Shown: positions 1 through 11,792 of the stretch, piece after piece | Layout of the letters: each line of letters begins with the position of its first letter | Numbering within the stretch: the stretch's first letter is position 1 | Source of the DNA: Vitellaria paradoxa | Lineage: Eukaryota > Streptophyta > Magnoliopsida > Ericales > Sapotaceae | Direction of reading: 5' to 3' | NCBI GenBank assembly: GCA_019916065.1 | Contig: CM034242.1 | Span: 15,529,845 to 15,593,844, forward strand | Length of the DNA stretch: 64,000 nt | The notes under the pieces: model-generated | What the model was told of the DNA's origin: nothing | Databases searched by the model: none | The model's input: the letters and a program-made list of their open reading frames with translations, nothing else | Translations under genes and position numbers: made by a program

Positions 1-205
1 ATCCCACTTGGCATAATACTTCTTCTCATCAACAGTACTAGTAGTGGTAGGCTTAGGTGGTTCTTTCTCTCTCAGTGCCAGATCAATATCAACTATACCC
101 AGAGCAAATTCAATATCTTGTTTCCACTTCTTATAATTGGAACCAGTCAAAAGTTCAATAGTAGTATTGCTACTATTAACTGCAAAAGAGACTGTAGAAA
201 CAACC
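1..205 (-). CDS. copia gag polyprotein, partial (N-terminal part)
   Basis: The minus-strand translation is open across about 65 codons and contains TGSNYKKWKQDIEFALG followed by DIDLALREKEPPKPT. This is the start of the gag domain found in plant Ty1/copia elements. Only this N-terminal piece is in the window, so I cannot say whether the polyprotein is intact. Confidence 0.65.
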
Positions 206-1424
206 AAATATTAATAAATCATAAATTGAGCAATAAACATAAATAAATATGCTTTGACAACATAAGCATTATCAAGAGAATCCAGTTGTATCATTACAGT
301 CTCTCCTTTGGGCAAAGAGTGTAACATACTATTGGACCTCCATCCATGAAGTTACTAAATGAAAGCACCCAAGTTTTCAAAAGTAGTCCCCTTTGGGCAA
401 ACTAACCTTTTAAACTCAAGTATTTTCTAACCAAACGCTTCATAATGTCTCTCCACATTAAAACATAGAATAACCCCCTTTGGGCAGGTAATTATATGCA
501 TTAATGTCTGAGAAAATACCGTAACAAAAGAAGAAAACTTAGATCTCAATGAGTGTACCACTTTGGCAGTAAACACCCATGTCAATCCAAACTTTCAACA
601 TTAGTACTAATTAATAATGTAAATTGTCCAAATTAACATTATGCATACTTTAATACATCATGTATGCACGTGATCTCAAACAAGATAGGTACAAATCAAA
701 ATATACCTTTCAAGATCACAAATATATCAATGGTTGTCCCGTTCTCAAATTAAATAGGTATAGTTTGTGGAAACCTAAATTAGTCTTCCTAATTTATTTA
801 ATAATTTAAAACATAAAGCTATCACTTTGAGAAATAAAATTAGAGAGACTAAATAAACATTTCCATTATATTAGAAAAATACAATTTGAGCTATTTGAAT
901 AAATAAATATTTTATTTTATGGCTCCATTTGGCACACAAAAAAAAAAAAATTACAATACACACTAAAATTAATTTTTTTTATAACATTCAAGAAATAAAA
1001 AAAAATTCATTTCATAATTTTAGTGCAAACATATAAGAAAACCGTGCCCAGTAAAATCCTTGCGTGGACTTCCAATGAAACGTGCAGCCTGTTTGAGTTC
1101 CAGAATTTTGGAATAGGAAAATTGAGGCGAGATTTCGAAGAAAACGAAAAAAAAATCTCGTTAAGCACTATTAACATAAAAAGACAGAAACGGAATTTTT
1201 TTTTTTTTTTTTTTGCAAATGAATATCGAGCATGTAAAGTGCAGCCTTTGTGTTCCAGTTTGATACGAATACACATATATCTCGAATTGCAACACAGAGT
1301 GTATGCTATATATATATATATATATATATCTAAAACAGTAATGCAGCGTGTAAGGAAACGGTGCGGCAAAATTTCAGAAAAAGTCAAAAATTTTGTGAAC
1401 AGTACATTCACATCACAAGACAGA

Positions 1425-1466
<42 letters not shown>

Positions 1467-1546
1467 CAAACAATCAATAACAGATTTGATGTAAACCCTA
1501 AGTGCAAAATATATTTACATAAGAGTCCTAAACTCACATCCATAAA

Positions 1547-1558
1547 GCTCTGATACCA
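1547..1558 (-). other. Primer-binding site (initiator tRNA-Met)
   Basis: The minus strand reads TGGTATCAGAGC two bases inside the LTR edge. This is the usual plant copia primer-binding site, complementary to the 3' end of initiator tRNA-Met. Confidence 0.8.
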
Positions 1559-1560
1559 AA

Positions 1561-2020
1561 TGTAAGAGAAAATAGCATGAATATGAATTTAGAACATCAT
1601 TTTGGAATTTAATTATGCGGAAACATACCTGTTTGAGCCATTCTTTTGATTGTATATTACTTTTGAGATGACGAACAAAACTGAATCTATTAGGGTTAAG
1701 TCTTCCCCTCCTTCTCTAGGAACAACTATGACGGCTATCTATGGGTCAAGCAATCTAAAAAAAAACCTTAGAGTGGAGAGGGGACCTAGCCAACACACAT
1801 ATATATGTAGTCCAATGGACCCTCCCATAAAGAGACCATTAGACCCAATAGGCCTACACTTACCGTCCAACCACAATTACATTATAATAGGTGTTTATGA
1901 GCCCATAAAATGATCACAACAATGGCCCATTCTAAATGTCTCATAATCATACTAGTCCAGCCCATTTTAATAAAACAAAATAGACACTTAATGGAAGCTC
2001 AATATAAGAAAATTCTAACA
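1561..2020 (-). repeat. 5' LTR of the left-edge copia element
   Basis: The LTR is 460 bp and begins TGTTAGAATTTTC and ends CTCTTACA on the minus strand, giving the TG...CA termini of plant LTRs. A minus-strand TATA-like run (ACATATATATGTG, about 1793-1806) sits inside it. The partner LTR is outside the window. Confidence 0.75.
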
Positions 2021-2084
2021 TAAAAAGCTTAGGATCAATAATACAAAAAGGGACCATGCAGTGATGCAAGTGTTCATCTGTACG

Positions 2085-2545
2085 CACGGGCGGACACAGA
2101 TTTGTTGGTCTGTGGAGGCAAATTACTCATAACTAATTGATCAAAAGAAAAAGAAAAAGCTATTTTTTACGGTAAATTTATTTTTTTAAGAAAAATTATG
2201 ATAATAAGTCTAGAAAATTTTAGAATTATTTAAATTTAAATAATAAAATTCTTATGTATATTTCCATCGTTAGACACGGTCTCGATGGAGGACGAGTAGG
2301 GGTACAGCCCTCTAAGTTTTGAAAATTCTTGAATATTTTCATAAATTTTAGAATTTTTTTCGTATAACATAGTATTTGACCCCTTAAGTTTTGAAAATCC
2401 TTCAATACCCTCATATATTTTAAGATTTTTTCATATAATATAGTGTTTGGCTCCCAAAATTTATGAAATTTTACTTTACTTTCTACTCAATACAAATTTT
2501 CTTATATTAGTCCTCCTTACTCAAAATTCTGAATCTGCCACTGTC
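2085..2545. repeat. AT-rich interspersed repeat with internal 75-bp duplication
   Basis: The ends are loosely inverted (ACGGGCGGACACAG at the left, ATCTGCCACTGT at the right). The middle holds two imperfect copies of a unit of about 75 bp, near 2305-2379 and 2380-2453, each starting with CTAAGTTTTGAAAAT or a close variant. It is non-coding. It may be a MITE or SINE relic. Confidence 0.35.
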
Positions 2546-3212
2546 CATCAGTCAGTACAAATTAAACATAAATTAACAAGCAAATTATAACCTAGTTATT
2601 AATTGACCAATAAAAATACTCAATTCAACCATAAAATACTGAAAGTAAAATTTGAGATATACCCAAAAAATAAAATAAAAAAATAAAAAGTTGAGATATT
2701 ATAAACACTCCTTGAAACTAAATAACCTTTATACAAAAATAAATAACTAAATAAAATAAATAACTCTAAATTTCAAATAAAATCTTTGAATAATATTTTA
2801 ATTTGAAATCCTAGTTTACCAAACAATAACATATATTTCAATGATTACTAACCTTAAAATAATAAATAATTAAAACAAAAGTGAGATGTATAAAGATGTG
2901 AGATTTACTTCAGAAACTTAAGAATCTTTTGCTAACTTGGTTAAATCAAAGACGAAAGATTTACTAAAAAAATCCAATGGTTTGATTAGATAATTTGGGG
3001 TGTTGGGTCATTAGGTCCCGATGAGGGCTTTCGTGTGGAAGTCACATGCGGGTGTTTGGGAGATTGGGGCAGCAGACCTGTGGGGGCAAATTATAGGAAG
3101 GGTAATTTTGTCTATTTAAAAATTAAGAGTGTAAAGAGAAATTTTGAGTTGAGTTGGGGTAGGTGCCTTCGCTCGGCCTGTCGTGGGTTCGTCACTGAAT
3201 TTGTTTATGATT
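2546..3212. other. Intergenic, no gene seen
   Basis: AT-rich sequence with no coding pattern and no clear repeat structure. Confidence 0.6.
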
Positions 3213-3221
3213 GTGATTGTA

Positions 3222-4290
3222 ATACGCGGGGGGCAGCAGTAGCCCAAAACGCCCCCGTTTTGACAAAACAGAAAAAACAAAGAAAAGCCAGCGAAACGCA
3301 AAAAAAAAAAAAAAAAAAAAAAAGAAAAAATCAGAAAAAAAGCTAGCGAAACGCAAAATAAATAAATAAAATAAAATAAAATTCTAATACTGTAGAGCGC
3401 CCCAAAAAAAAAGAGTGTTCGGTAATTAAAAATATTAATCGTTTTATAAAAAGTCAGAAATTCAGTAAAAAGTTAATTTTTTATTTTGTGTTTTATGTTT
3501 TGAAAATCTCAAAACATGAAAAACAGAAAATACATTTAATTTAATATTTTTTATTTTTCGTATTTTGAGATTTCTTTTATTTTGCGTTAAAAACGCTCAA
3601 AATGACTTTTTGTCATTTTTCATTTTATGTGTAAATTTATTTTCTTTTTCTAAAACAAATTTTAAAATACAATTAACCAAATAGAGAGTGTGTAAAGCAC
3701 CAAAAAAAAAAAATTCTAGGACGGTAGAGTACAAAAAAAAAGAAAAAAATAGCTTAAAACGTATTTTATATTTTTTTAAAATAAGAAAAACAATTCATTT
3801 TATATTTATTTAAAATAAAACAATTCAAAACGCACTTGATTACTTGTGTTTTCAAAATCTGTTTTAAAAAATAGAAAATGAATTTACACATAAAATGAAA
3901 AAAAATAAAAAATCATTTTGAGTCTTTTTAATGTAAAATAGAAAAAAAATCTCAAAATACGAAAAGTAAAAAATGTTAAACTAAATCTATTTTTTGTTTT
4001 TCATGTTTTGAAATTTTCAAAATATAGAACACAAAAAGAGATTAGTATTTTTAATTATCGAACACACTTTTTATTTTTATTTTTTTTGGCGCTCTACAGT
4101 CTTAGTGTATATATATATATATATATATTTTGCGTTTCGCTGACTTTTTTTTTATTTTTTCTGATTTTTATTTTTATTTTTTTTTAACGTTTCACTAGCT
4201 TTTCTTTGTTTTTTCTGATTTGTCAAAACCGGGCCGTTTTGGGCTACTGCTGCGGAAGCAGTAGCTAGCCTACTGCTACCCCCCGCATCC
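3222..4290. mobile_element. Fold-back (long-TIR) Mutator-like MITE
   Basis: The two halves (3222 to about 3725, and about 3735 to 4290) are long imperfect inverted repeats of each other, about 500 bp per arm. The outer ends pair as GCGGGGGGCAGCAGTAG at the left against the complement of CTACTGCTACCCCCCGC at the right. The element is flanked by a perfect 9-bp direct repeat, GTGATTGTA, at 3213-3221 and 4291-4299. Nine-base duplications are the signature of Mutator-like transposases. It has no coding capacity. The right arm has an extra small hairpin (CTACTGCT...AGCAGTAG, about 4243-4264). Confidence 0.8.
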
Positions 4291-4299
4291 GTGATTGTA

Positions 4300-5362
4300 T
4301 GCTTGTGTTTTAGCTTGCGTCTCTGGATTTGTGGGATTTGGGGTATGATAAAAATAATCCACTGGTAATGACTAAATGGTGGAGAAAAAACAGTCAATGA
4401 TTATGATTTTTCTGTAAACTTAATTTGCAACTAAACTTATTAAAAAGTTTGGAACCTCTTATTTGAATTACCAAAACATCTTTCATAGGTACAAGATATC
4501 AATCAAATATCAAAATTTTCATTCAATTTTTTATAATTGATAACTATCCTAGCATTTTTTTCCTTTTTTTTTTCTTTCACTATGATTAATTACTAAAAAA
4601 AGTATGACTAGAATGTTGACTTCTAATTGGTTATATATGTCTCTTTTTTAAAAGTTCTTTTATTTGAATTTAGAATTCATTTATATCTTATTTGGTATAA
4701 ATCATAAGTTTTATTCTAACTATTTTACATTCATCTTTTAATTTTAAATGACAATATTTAGAAACTTTTTCCTATAGCATTAAAAGATCATCTAAGAAGT
4801 TTGATGTTAACTAATTATTATAAACCTATTGAGATTTATCAAAATTTTTATTGGACTGCTATCACCACGTTTGATTGACATAAATATTTAATTACAAATT
4901 GAATCATAAGTTTTTAACTAAGAAATACAATAATATTTGTTTTTATTAATTAGGGTTACATGATATGGTTTATTTATAGAATATCCTAATTTTCGTTTAG
5001 AATTTTCTCACAACAAGTTTTTCTTTCACTTGATTTTGATAAGGGATTTTTTTTACTTTTTTTGGGCTTTTCTTCGAAGATAATGTTCAAGTATTATTTT
5101 ATAACTAAAACTTATGCTTAATCTTAAGGAATTAGAAATTTCTATGTTATAGGTGTTCAGAATATTATTTTTCATATATTTCATCCTATAAACTTAGGAG
5201 TTCATAAAAAAATTATTCCTTCCAATGTATCATACAATCTACGGTTAACATCTAAAAGTATTTTTAATATATTTTTACAAAATTCTATATATTTATAAAT
5301 ATCACTAAGTTTTATTTTTGTTAAAACATATTTTACATCTTTTTGGTATTCATTTGAATATA
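4300..5362. other. AT-rich DNA, probable tail of the decayed region to its right
   Basis: There is no readable gene. Short coding-like shreds on the minus strand near 5000-5360 may continue the decayed reading frame at 5363-6496, but stops are too dense to follow it. Confidence 0.35.
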
Positions 5363-6496
5363 TTATTTTACAAAAATCTCTTTTAATATATGAGAAAATT
5401 TTTGAGAGTATTTTTGTGAAATCATTTTTTTATCTTCACTAAGTAAAACAAAATTTTTTTTTCGGTTATTTTGTTTTAATTTTTCCCAAACTTTTAGCCA
5501 ACTTACAACATTTTGTTGTGGTGTTTCTGTTATATGGTCTAAAAATCTTTTGTACCCCATGTATTTTTGTGATGAATTATGATTATAGATAGTACTGGTG
5601 CCCATTCTTCTATATTACTTTTTTAGTCTCTTGGAAGTACATCATTTAAGTTTAAATATATCCCATTTGTTACTACGTTATAGTTATTTAAAATTTCTCT
5701 TTTAGATTGATTGAGTTCATATTATTATTTCACGTAAATCTCCTCATAATTAAATTTATATTTTTCTTTCACGTGAATATCTTTAAAAGATTTTCTTTTT
5801 CCAATAACTAGTTTAGTTTTTGAATCTTTATCTAAGTAATCTGATTTTCTTACTTTTCTCTTTCCAAGTGTTTTATCTAGATTTAAAGATTTATCTAGCT
5901 TTCTTGTTGATTCTTAATCTAAATCTTGATTAATTGTTATTTCATTCATAAACATTGTTTTTTAATTCATCTTTTTCTGAATTGGTATCTCTTACTACGC
6001 TTGTTGCATAATATTGTTCATTTGAATTTTCAGAATCAAAATCTAAAAAGAAGACATATTTATAATTTTTGAACAAATTTTTATATCGATTTTAGAGAGT
6101 TTGTATTTAATTCAGCAATTTTCCTCTTTCTTTTACATCATTTTCATCCTTATATCTAGATATCTAATATTCTAATTTTTCTTTATTAATTTGGAAATAT
6201 TTATAAGTTTTTTTTTATTAGTTTCTGTTATTACTAAAAATTCATCAATCCTTTTTTTCCCTCCTTTATATAAAGTTGGAATCTTATCATTTACATTAAT
6301 TTGTTTGAAGAGTAAATGTTTCACTTGAATAATCTTTTTTTGATCATTTGTTCCAACATTTTTTTTTGTGTGTTTGCTAGGAGGTCTACATTATTTATTT
6401 TATTTACTTTATTTTTATTTTATATATAGTACTTATTGCTTCAAGCACGCTGTCTACTAGTAAATTTAAGATTTTAATTATATTTAATCTACTCAT
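5363..6496 (-). pseudogene. Decayed Lys/Asn-rich coding region, possibly an endogenous pararetrovirus relic
   Basis: On the minus strand, runs of coding-like sequence follow one another from a start at 6496 (MSRLNIIKILNLLVDS) to 5363, switching frame repeatedly and broken by stops. The longest open piece (5605-5363, 80 residues) includes HITETPQQNVVSWLKVWEKL. Base substitution is so AT-biased that identification is hard. The rough character (long, Lys-rich, coat-protein-like with regularly spaced Trp) brought Caulimoviridae integrants to mind, but I could not confirm a zinc knuckle or an RT domain. It is certainly non-functional as it stands. Other decayed transposon ORFs are equally possible. 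Confidence 0.3.
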
Positions 6497-7133
6497 TTTT
6501 TTTCAGAGATGTGAATTTGATGTTTAAATGCTTCCTTTTCATTATTTCCTACGCATAAAAATCATTTATTATTATTACTAGCCATTGCTGATTATTTATC
6601 CTGAAAATACTTCACTTATAAACTCAAATTTGATTTTAAGTAGTCTTAACGACGCTTAACAATAGTTTTAAGATGAATTAAAGTTAGTTTAATCTTTTAT
6701 ACTCATGATCTCTTGGTTTAAAAATAATTTTTAATAGTTTTAATGGTACATATGCAAGAGAAATAAAATTATAAAGTCAAGCTCACAATTTTAACTAAAG
6801 ATAAGTGGTTAAAATTTATTTTTTTTTTAACCTTTAAGAAATTATGAGGGAAGATAAAGTAAATATATAATAATCTATTAAAACTTGGGAAAGAGCTGAG
6901 AGTTTGACATGTAATTTTATGAAAAGCTAACACGGAGCAAGTTGTGAATTTAAGATAGAGCTGATGGTTTGACACGTAATTGTATAAGTTGACACAGAGC
7001 AAGCTGCAGACGAGCGACCTTTCAAATTTTGGTCCTCAGGACGGTAAATGTAAACAACCAAAAGGAGAAAAACAGAACGAATAATCTCAAGGCATGATCT
7101 GGGAAACTAGCTACAAAAAAGCAAGTTTTCTTT
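6497..7133. other. Intergenic, no gene seen
   Basis: AT-rich sequence with no coding pattern. It contains a short local duplication: the phrase 'agagctga...gtttgacat/cgtaatt' occurs near 6890-6915 and again near 6955-6985. Confidence 0.5.
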
Positions 7134-7404
7134 GCGTTTGGGAAGCCAAGCTAGCTACAGTTAAATCTATATATTGACATTTATATCCTTGATACTTCAA
7201 AATATTTTCTAAAATTATCTTTGAAGGCACAAATATCCTAATTTCTCAAAATTTAAAAAAATTGGTCGACTCACCAATTTAAATGAGTCGACTCTTTTTT
7301 GAAAGTATGACTAAAGGTAATCTAATAATTTTAAAAAAATGATAAAATAGCTGTTATAATGTTACTATAAAATAGTCGACTAGTAACCGAGGTTCCCAAA
7401 CGGC
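7134..7404. mobile_element. MITE upstream of the GDSL gene
   Basis: The ends are inverted: GCGTTTGGGAAGCC at 7134-7147 and GGTTCCCAAACGGC at 7391-7404. The same CCGTTTGGGAA-type terminus occurs at 18156-18395. An internal inverted repeat, GTCGACTCA / TGAGTCGAC, lies at about 7265-7294. It is about 270 bp and non-coding. It lies about 330 bp before the GDSL start codon, so it may contribute promoter sequence. Confidence 0.5.
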
Positions 7405-7734
7405 ACCTAACTCCCACTGAACTGATATGGACTTTTCTTCTCTTTCAATTTTGTTTCCTATTAAACCCAATCCAAGTTACATCCTCCTCCAACTTTTTAT
7501 TTTTTTTTTTCCTATGACACTCGATCCAACTTACGTCCATTATGATATGCTCAGTACCTGAACTCTCCGAACTGACAAAAGGCTTGCGGAATCGCGACCC
7601 TTTGTCCCATAGATTATAGCACATGCGTGGCCCAATTTTCTCAAACCCAAGGGCATTTTCGAGTTTTGGCTTATTCAACCAACCTTTTACCTGCCAGTAG
7701 AGAGTGCTTTCTCTCTCTCTCTCTCTTTCTCAAA
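7405..7734 (+). promoter_or_regulatory. Presumed promoter and 5' UTR of the GDSL gene
   Basis: There is no obvious perfect TATA box; the closest AT-rich core is around 7608-7620. A CT microsatellite (about 7708-7729) lies immediately before the ATG, a common feature of plant 5' leaders. The assignment rests on position. Confidence 0.4.
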
Positions 7735-10014
7735 ATGCCAATCGATTCTCCTGCAATTTGCGCCCTCTTCCTCCTCATCTCCGCCACGTTTCTTCGAGTG
7801 AGAGCTCTGCAATACCCTGAGGAACTCATTAATGGATTCGAACCCAACCTTTTAGATCTTAGCAGCCCAAAAATGTCTCCACCTGAATCTGCAATATCTC
7901 TAACCCCAACTTCTTTCCCTAACGTTCCTGCCTTGTTCGTCATCGGCGACTCTTCCGTCGACTGCGGCACCAACAATTTCCTCGGAACTTTTGCTCGCGC
8001 CGATCGTCCTCCATACGGACGAGACTTCGACACTCACCAGCCCACTGGCCGTTTCTGTAATGGAAGAGTCCCTGTTGATTATCTTGGTATTACTGGCTTT
8101 CTTGATTTTCCGTCTCGTTCCCGGGAAAATAGATGAAACTTAAAAGCAAAAAGGAAAAAAAAAAAAAAACTTTGGAAATCATGGTTCTTGTGGGTATTTT
8201 GTTTTTTTCCAAGAGTAAACTATAGAATGATATTTCGTATTTTTTATTTTTTCCCTACATTTTCTCAGTAGCCAAACATGTATTTTTCTTGTTAGTAAAC
8301 GTTTCAGTAACTCACCTTGAAACAAGCTTTGAATTTTATTTTCTTGGGTTTTTAGTTCTTGATTTATTTATGCTCTGAAATTTTCTTTCCTCCATCTTCT
8401 CTATCCTTTTTTTTTTTTAGGCATTAATCTGTTTGCTATACAGTGATGTTTCATCAATAAATTTAGTGACTATTACTGATGTATTTGATTACTTTGATCA
8501 GCTACCCATCTTGGGCTTCCATTAGTACCAAGCTACCTGGGGCAGACCGGTAGTGTTGAAGATATGATTCATGGAGTGAATTATGCATCTGCCGGTGCTG
8601 GAATCATTTTCACAAGTGGCTCAGAGCTGGTAGGTTCATTTTGGACATTAAACAGAAATTAGCATTAAAAACATTAGTAAAGTTTGTGAATTGATAAGCG
8701 GCTCTAGAACGGGTTAATATAAACTCAATTCTCTATTGGTTTATGGGCAGATCCATGTTAGGCCCAGAGAAGGTAATTGCCTCTATTGAATTGAAAAATT
8801 ACAATAAAATTTTATTAATTTCATCATTTTTCTTATAAATTATATTTTTTTCCAATGTTTTGCTGCCACTGTATTTTTACTTTTACATTTATTTACTTTA
8901 AAAATGTAATTTTTTCCTTACTGATTAAAAATCTTGGGTCCGCCCCGATTGGGTTCGATTTATTCTTTAAAATGAGAGTTGTTTTAGACAATAAAGATTT
9001 CAATTATAGTGTTTGAAAGTATTAGGAAGAAGTAATTCTTGAAATGATGACATTCTTGCTGTGTAGGGTCAACACATCTCCTTTACTCAGCAAATTCAGC
9101 AGGCTATGGACACTTTTCAGCAGGTTAGACTGAGCATGGGAGAGAATGCAGCAGCTGAATTCATTTCCCAGTCAATATTTTACATTTCAATCGGAAGCAA
9201 TGACTACATTCATTACTATCTCCGTAACGTGTCGAAGGTGCAATCTATGTTTCTACCATGGAGCTTCAACCAGTTTTTGGCTAGTACAATGAAGGAGGAG
9301 ATTAAGGTAATAAATACCCGCAAGATGTTTGATTATTTGCCCACAAGTTGACTGATATATTATATATATATATATATATATATTTTGGGTTGGTGGTGTA
9401 GAATTTGTACAATACAAATGTGAGGAAAGTGGTGGTGATGGGGCTGGCTCCGATAGGTTGCGCTCCTTATTTCTTGTGGAGGTACCAAAGTGAGAATGGA
9501 GAGTGCATCCAGGTGATAAATGACATGATTCTGGAGTTCAATTTCGTCACGAGATACATGGTTGAAGAGCTTGTTCAGGAGCTTGTTGATGCTCAAATCA
9601 TCTTCTGCGATGCATTCGAAGCATCCATGGACATAATTAGGAAAAATGACCATTATGGTGATAACATCTGATCAAATTCTTCTCTCAAATATATATATAT
9701 TTTTTTTCTGTTGGTTTAATTTAAATATATATATATGTATGTATAATATGACCACAATGTGGTGCCTATTTATGTATGCAGGTTTCAACGTTACGGCAGA
9801 TGCTTGCTGCGGGTTAGGGGAGCATAAGGGTTGGATAATGTGCATTTCGCCAGAGATGGCTTGTGGGAATGCTTCAAATTATATCTGGTGGGATCAATTC
9901 CATCCGACTGATGCGGTGAATGCAATCTTGGCTGACAACGTGTGGTCTGGCTTGCACACAGAAATGTGCTATCCCATGAACTTGCGAAACATGATAGCTC
10001 AGAAGCCCAATTGA
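7735..10014 (+). CDS. GDSL esterase/lipase (SGNH hydrolase family)
   Basis: Five exons at 7735-8086, 8502-8629, 9067-9306, 9402-9657 and 9782-10014 join in frame to 402 residues, with GT-AG at every junction. The ATG at 7735 is chosen because it opens a hydrophobic signal peptide (residues about 8-25), which predicts secretion to the cell wall. All SGNH blocks are present: GDSSVD with the nucleophile Ser73; block [10 protein letters not shown] with its Gly at about 149; block III GSND at 203-206 (Asn205); and block V with Asp363 and His366 (WDQFHPT). The length is slightly above the usual 350-380 because of a Ser/Pro-rich stretch (about 40-62) after the signal peptide. Family knowledge: plant GDSL enzymes hydrolyse acyl esters of lipids or cell-wall polymers. 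The sequence looks closest to the clade of Arabidopsis At1g71250, from memory. The substrate is unknown. Confidence 0.92.
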
Positions 10015-10831
10015 TTACAAAAGAACATCGTTATAAATATTTTTGATGTACAAATTTCCACGCATTCAGATCCTGCTGAAGAGTTGTATGTAGAACCTGC
10101 TTGGATACAGCATTGCCTTGCAAGCTACCATGCCAGCATCAATGGATTTTTTTTTTTTTTTTTAAGATTTGTTTACAGATATTGCCACATTCTTAAATAT
10201 CTGCAGATAATGACACATTTCGTTTTCATGGTAATTCAAGTCTATTTGTTTTTTATTTTTCAAAGGAAGCTGTGGATATTATCTTCAATATTGTCTTGAT
10301 CTCTGCACAAAAGGAGGGTCAGGTTGGATCAAGGGCGATGCCGATCCCGAGACCCAATTTCGAACACTCTGATCTTATTGTTCATACTGCCGGCTCAGTT
10401 TGGTCACCCAGCCCTCGCCCTATAATTTAATTTTTTACTATATTTATTTTTAATTATTTATTTACATTACATCAAAAGGAAAAATAAAAATGAATATTTT
10501 TATAAACTTAAGGATAGAGGCTCAATTGGTTACTACACTTGTGGAGAAATCCCAAATCTACTATAAGTGTTTAAACCAATGTAATTAGCGATGTAAATGT
10601 AATAAACAATTCTATTGGCATCTGTGTCAATAAATTTACAGCTCGTGCCATCTCTGTGTGCAAAGGCAGAATTTTATGTTAATCAAGCTATCTAGTGCAC
10701 CAAAAACAGTAGACGTAATTAGTAAGTGTAATTGGAATTTATTAATAAAATTTATTTATTTTTTAAGACCAATTACTTAATTATTTTATTTTAAGTTCAA
10801 CTAATAATAATTAATTTATTTAAAAATGTTA
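10015..10831. other. 3' UTR of the GDSL gene and intergenic DNA
   Basis: The first few hundred bases are the likely 3' untranslated region. The rest is AT-rich with no coding pattern and no strong repeat. Confidence 0.5.
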
Positions 10832-11792
10832 GGGTTAATTATACTCATTATACTTAACCTTTTCAACTACATCAGATTTTTAATTTACCATTTCATCTAC
10901 TAACTCTAATACTTTGACTCTCTCGTCTTTTTTAAAAGAACTCTGTTTGGAAACCGTTAAGAAGTCCTTTCGCTTTTTATTTATTTATTATTCTTTAATT
11001 ATTTCAATATATTTTTAATGTGATTATTATTCACATATTTAATTTTGAAACTTATCACTAAGTATTTACATGGGTTAGATCAAATAAATCATTCGATTTT
11101 TTACTATAAATTAAATAAATCAAAATTTTTTGTATTCATCCAAAATAGAGTCATCTTGAAAACAACATGAAATAGGGTAAGTAAAACCTAATAAAAATAA
11201 AAAAAAATCAAATTAAATCTAATAATTTTGGGTTTTTAATCTTACAACATTTTCATTTGATTTGGTTTTTTTTTAATTTAAATTTAGCTTAAAATTTTAA
11301 ACAAAATTTGAGGATATATTTTCTACTATTTATTATTAAAATTAAATATATATAATAAATATAGAAAAAAAATATTTATTATTAAGATCTGAGAATTGAT
11401 TTGATTGGATTCTCTATCAAAATTAAGTTTGAGTTGGTTTTATTTTATTTTTTTGGGATGGAATAGGAAAAGATTTAATTTATTAAATTTATAATATAAA
11501 ATCAAATGAGTTATCTGATCTAATCTATGCAAATCATTAATTATACGTTCCGAATTTGATGAGAGTTATAATAAACTGATAAGGGTTTTGGGTTATAAAA
11601 AAAAGTTTTAAATTTGAATATATGTAAAGATTAATCATATTAAAAACATATTGAGAAAATTAAAGAATAATAAATATATAAAAAATCAACAGACTTTTTT
11701 AAGGTTTTTTAAACAAAACCTCTTTCAAATAAATGAATTAAGATTAATAGATAAAGAGGTAAATTAAAAAATGATACTGCTGTAATTAACCC
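10832..11792. mobile_element. Long fold-back element between the GDSL and FTSHI1 genes
   Basis: The ends are perfect 10-bp inverted repeats, GGGTTAATTA at 10832 and TAATTAACCC ending at 11792. The inverted similarity continues inward for roughly 280 bp per arm: for example, the left-arm motif TTATTATTCTTTAATT (near 10986) matches the complement of the right arm near 11670. The total is 961 bp, extremely AT-rich and without coding capacity. I could not find a convincing target duplication, so the superfamily is undecided. Confidence 0.65.

Larger units (their letters stand above)
1..2020 (-). mobile_element. Ty1/copia retrotransposon, 5' portion (truncated by window edge)
   Basis: Reading on the minus strand, the element starts with an LTR (2020 down to 1561), has a primer-binding site at 1558-1547, a leader of about 1.3 kb containing two TA microsatellites (about 1309-1330 and 1429-1457), and then enters a gag frame at about 205 that runs off the window at base 1. 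LTR, initiator-Met primer site and copia-type gag in this order are diagnostic of Ty1/copia. The leader has no credible ORF. A polypyrimidine tract with TTTCTACAG lies just upstream of the gag frame (about 206-215) and looks like an intron acceptor, so the leader may be spliced. Family assignment is inferred from the gag residues only. Confidence 0.8.

Noticed and set aside
1023..1463. Open frame of 146 codons on plus and its antisense partner
   Set aside because: The residues come from poly-T/A and TA microsatellites (runs of F and YIYIYI) in the copia leader. No family pattern.
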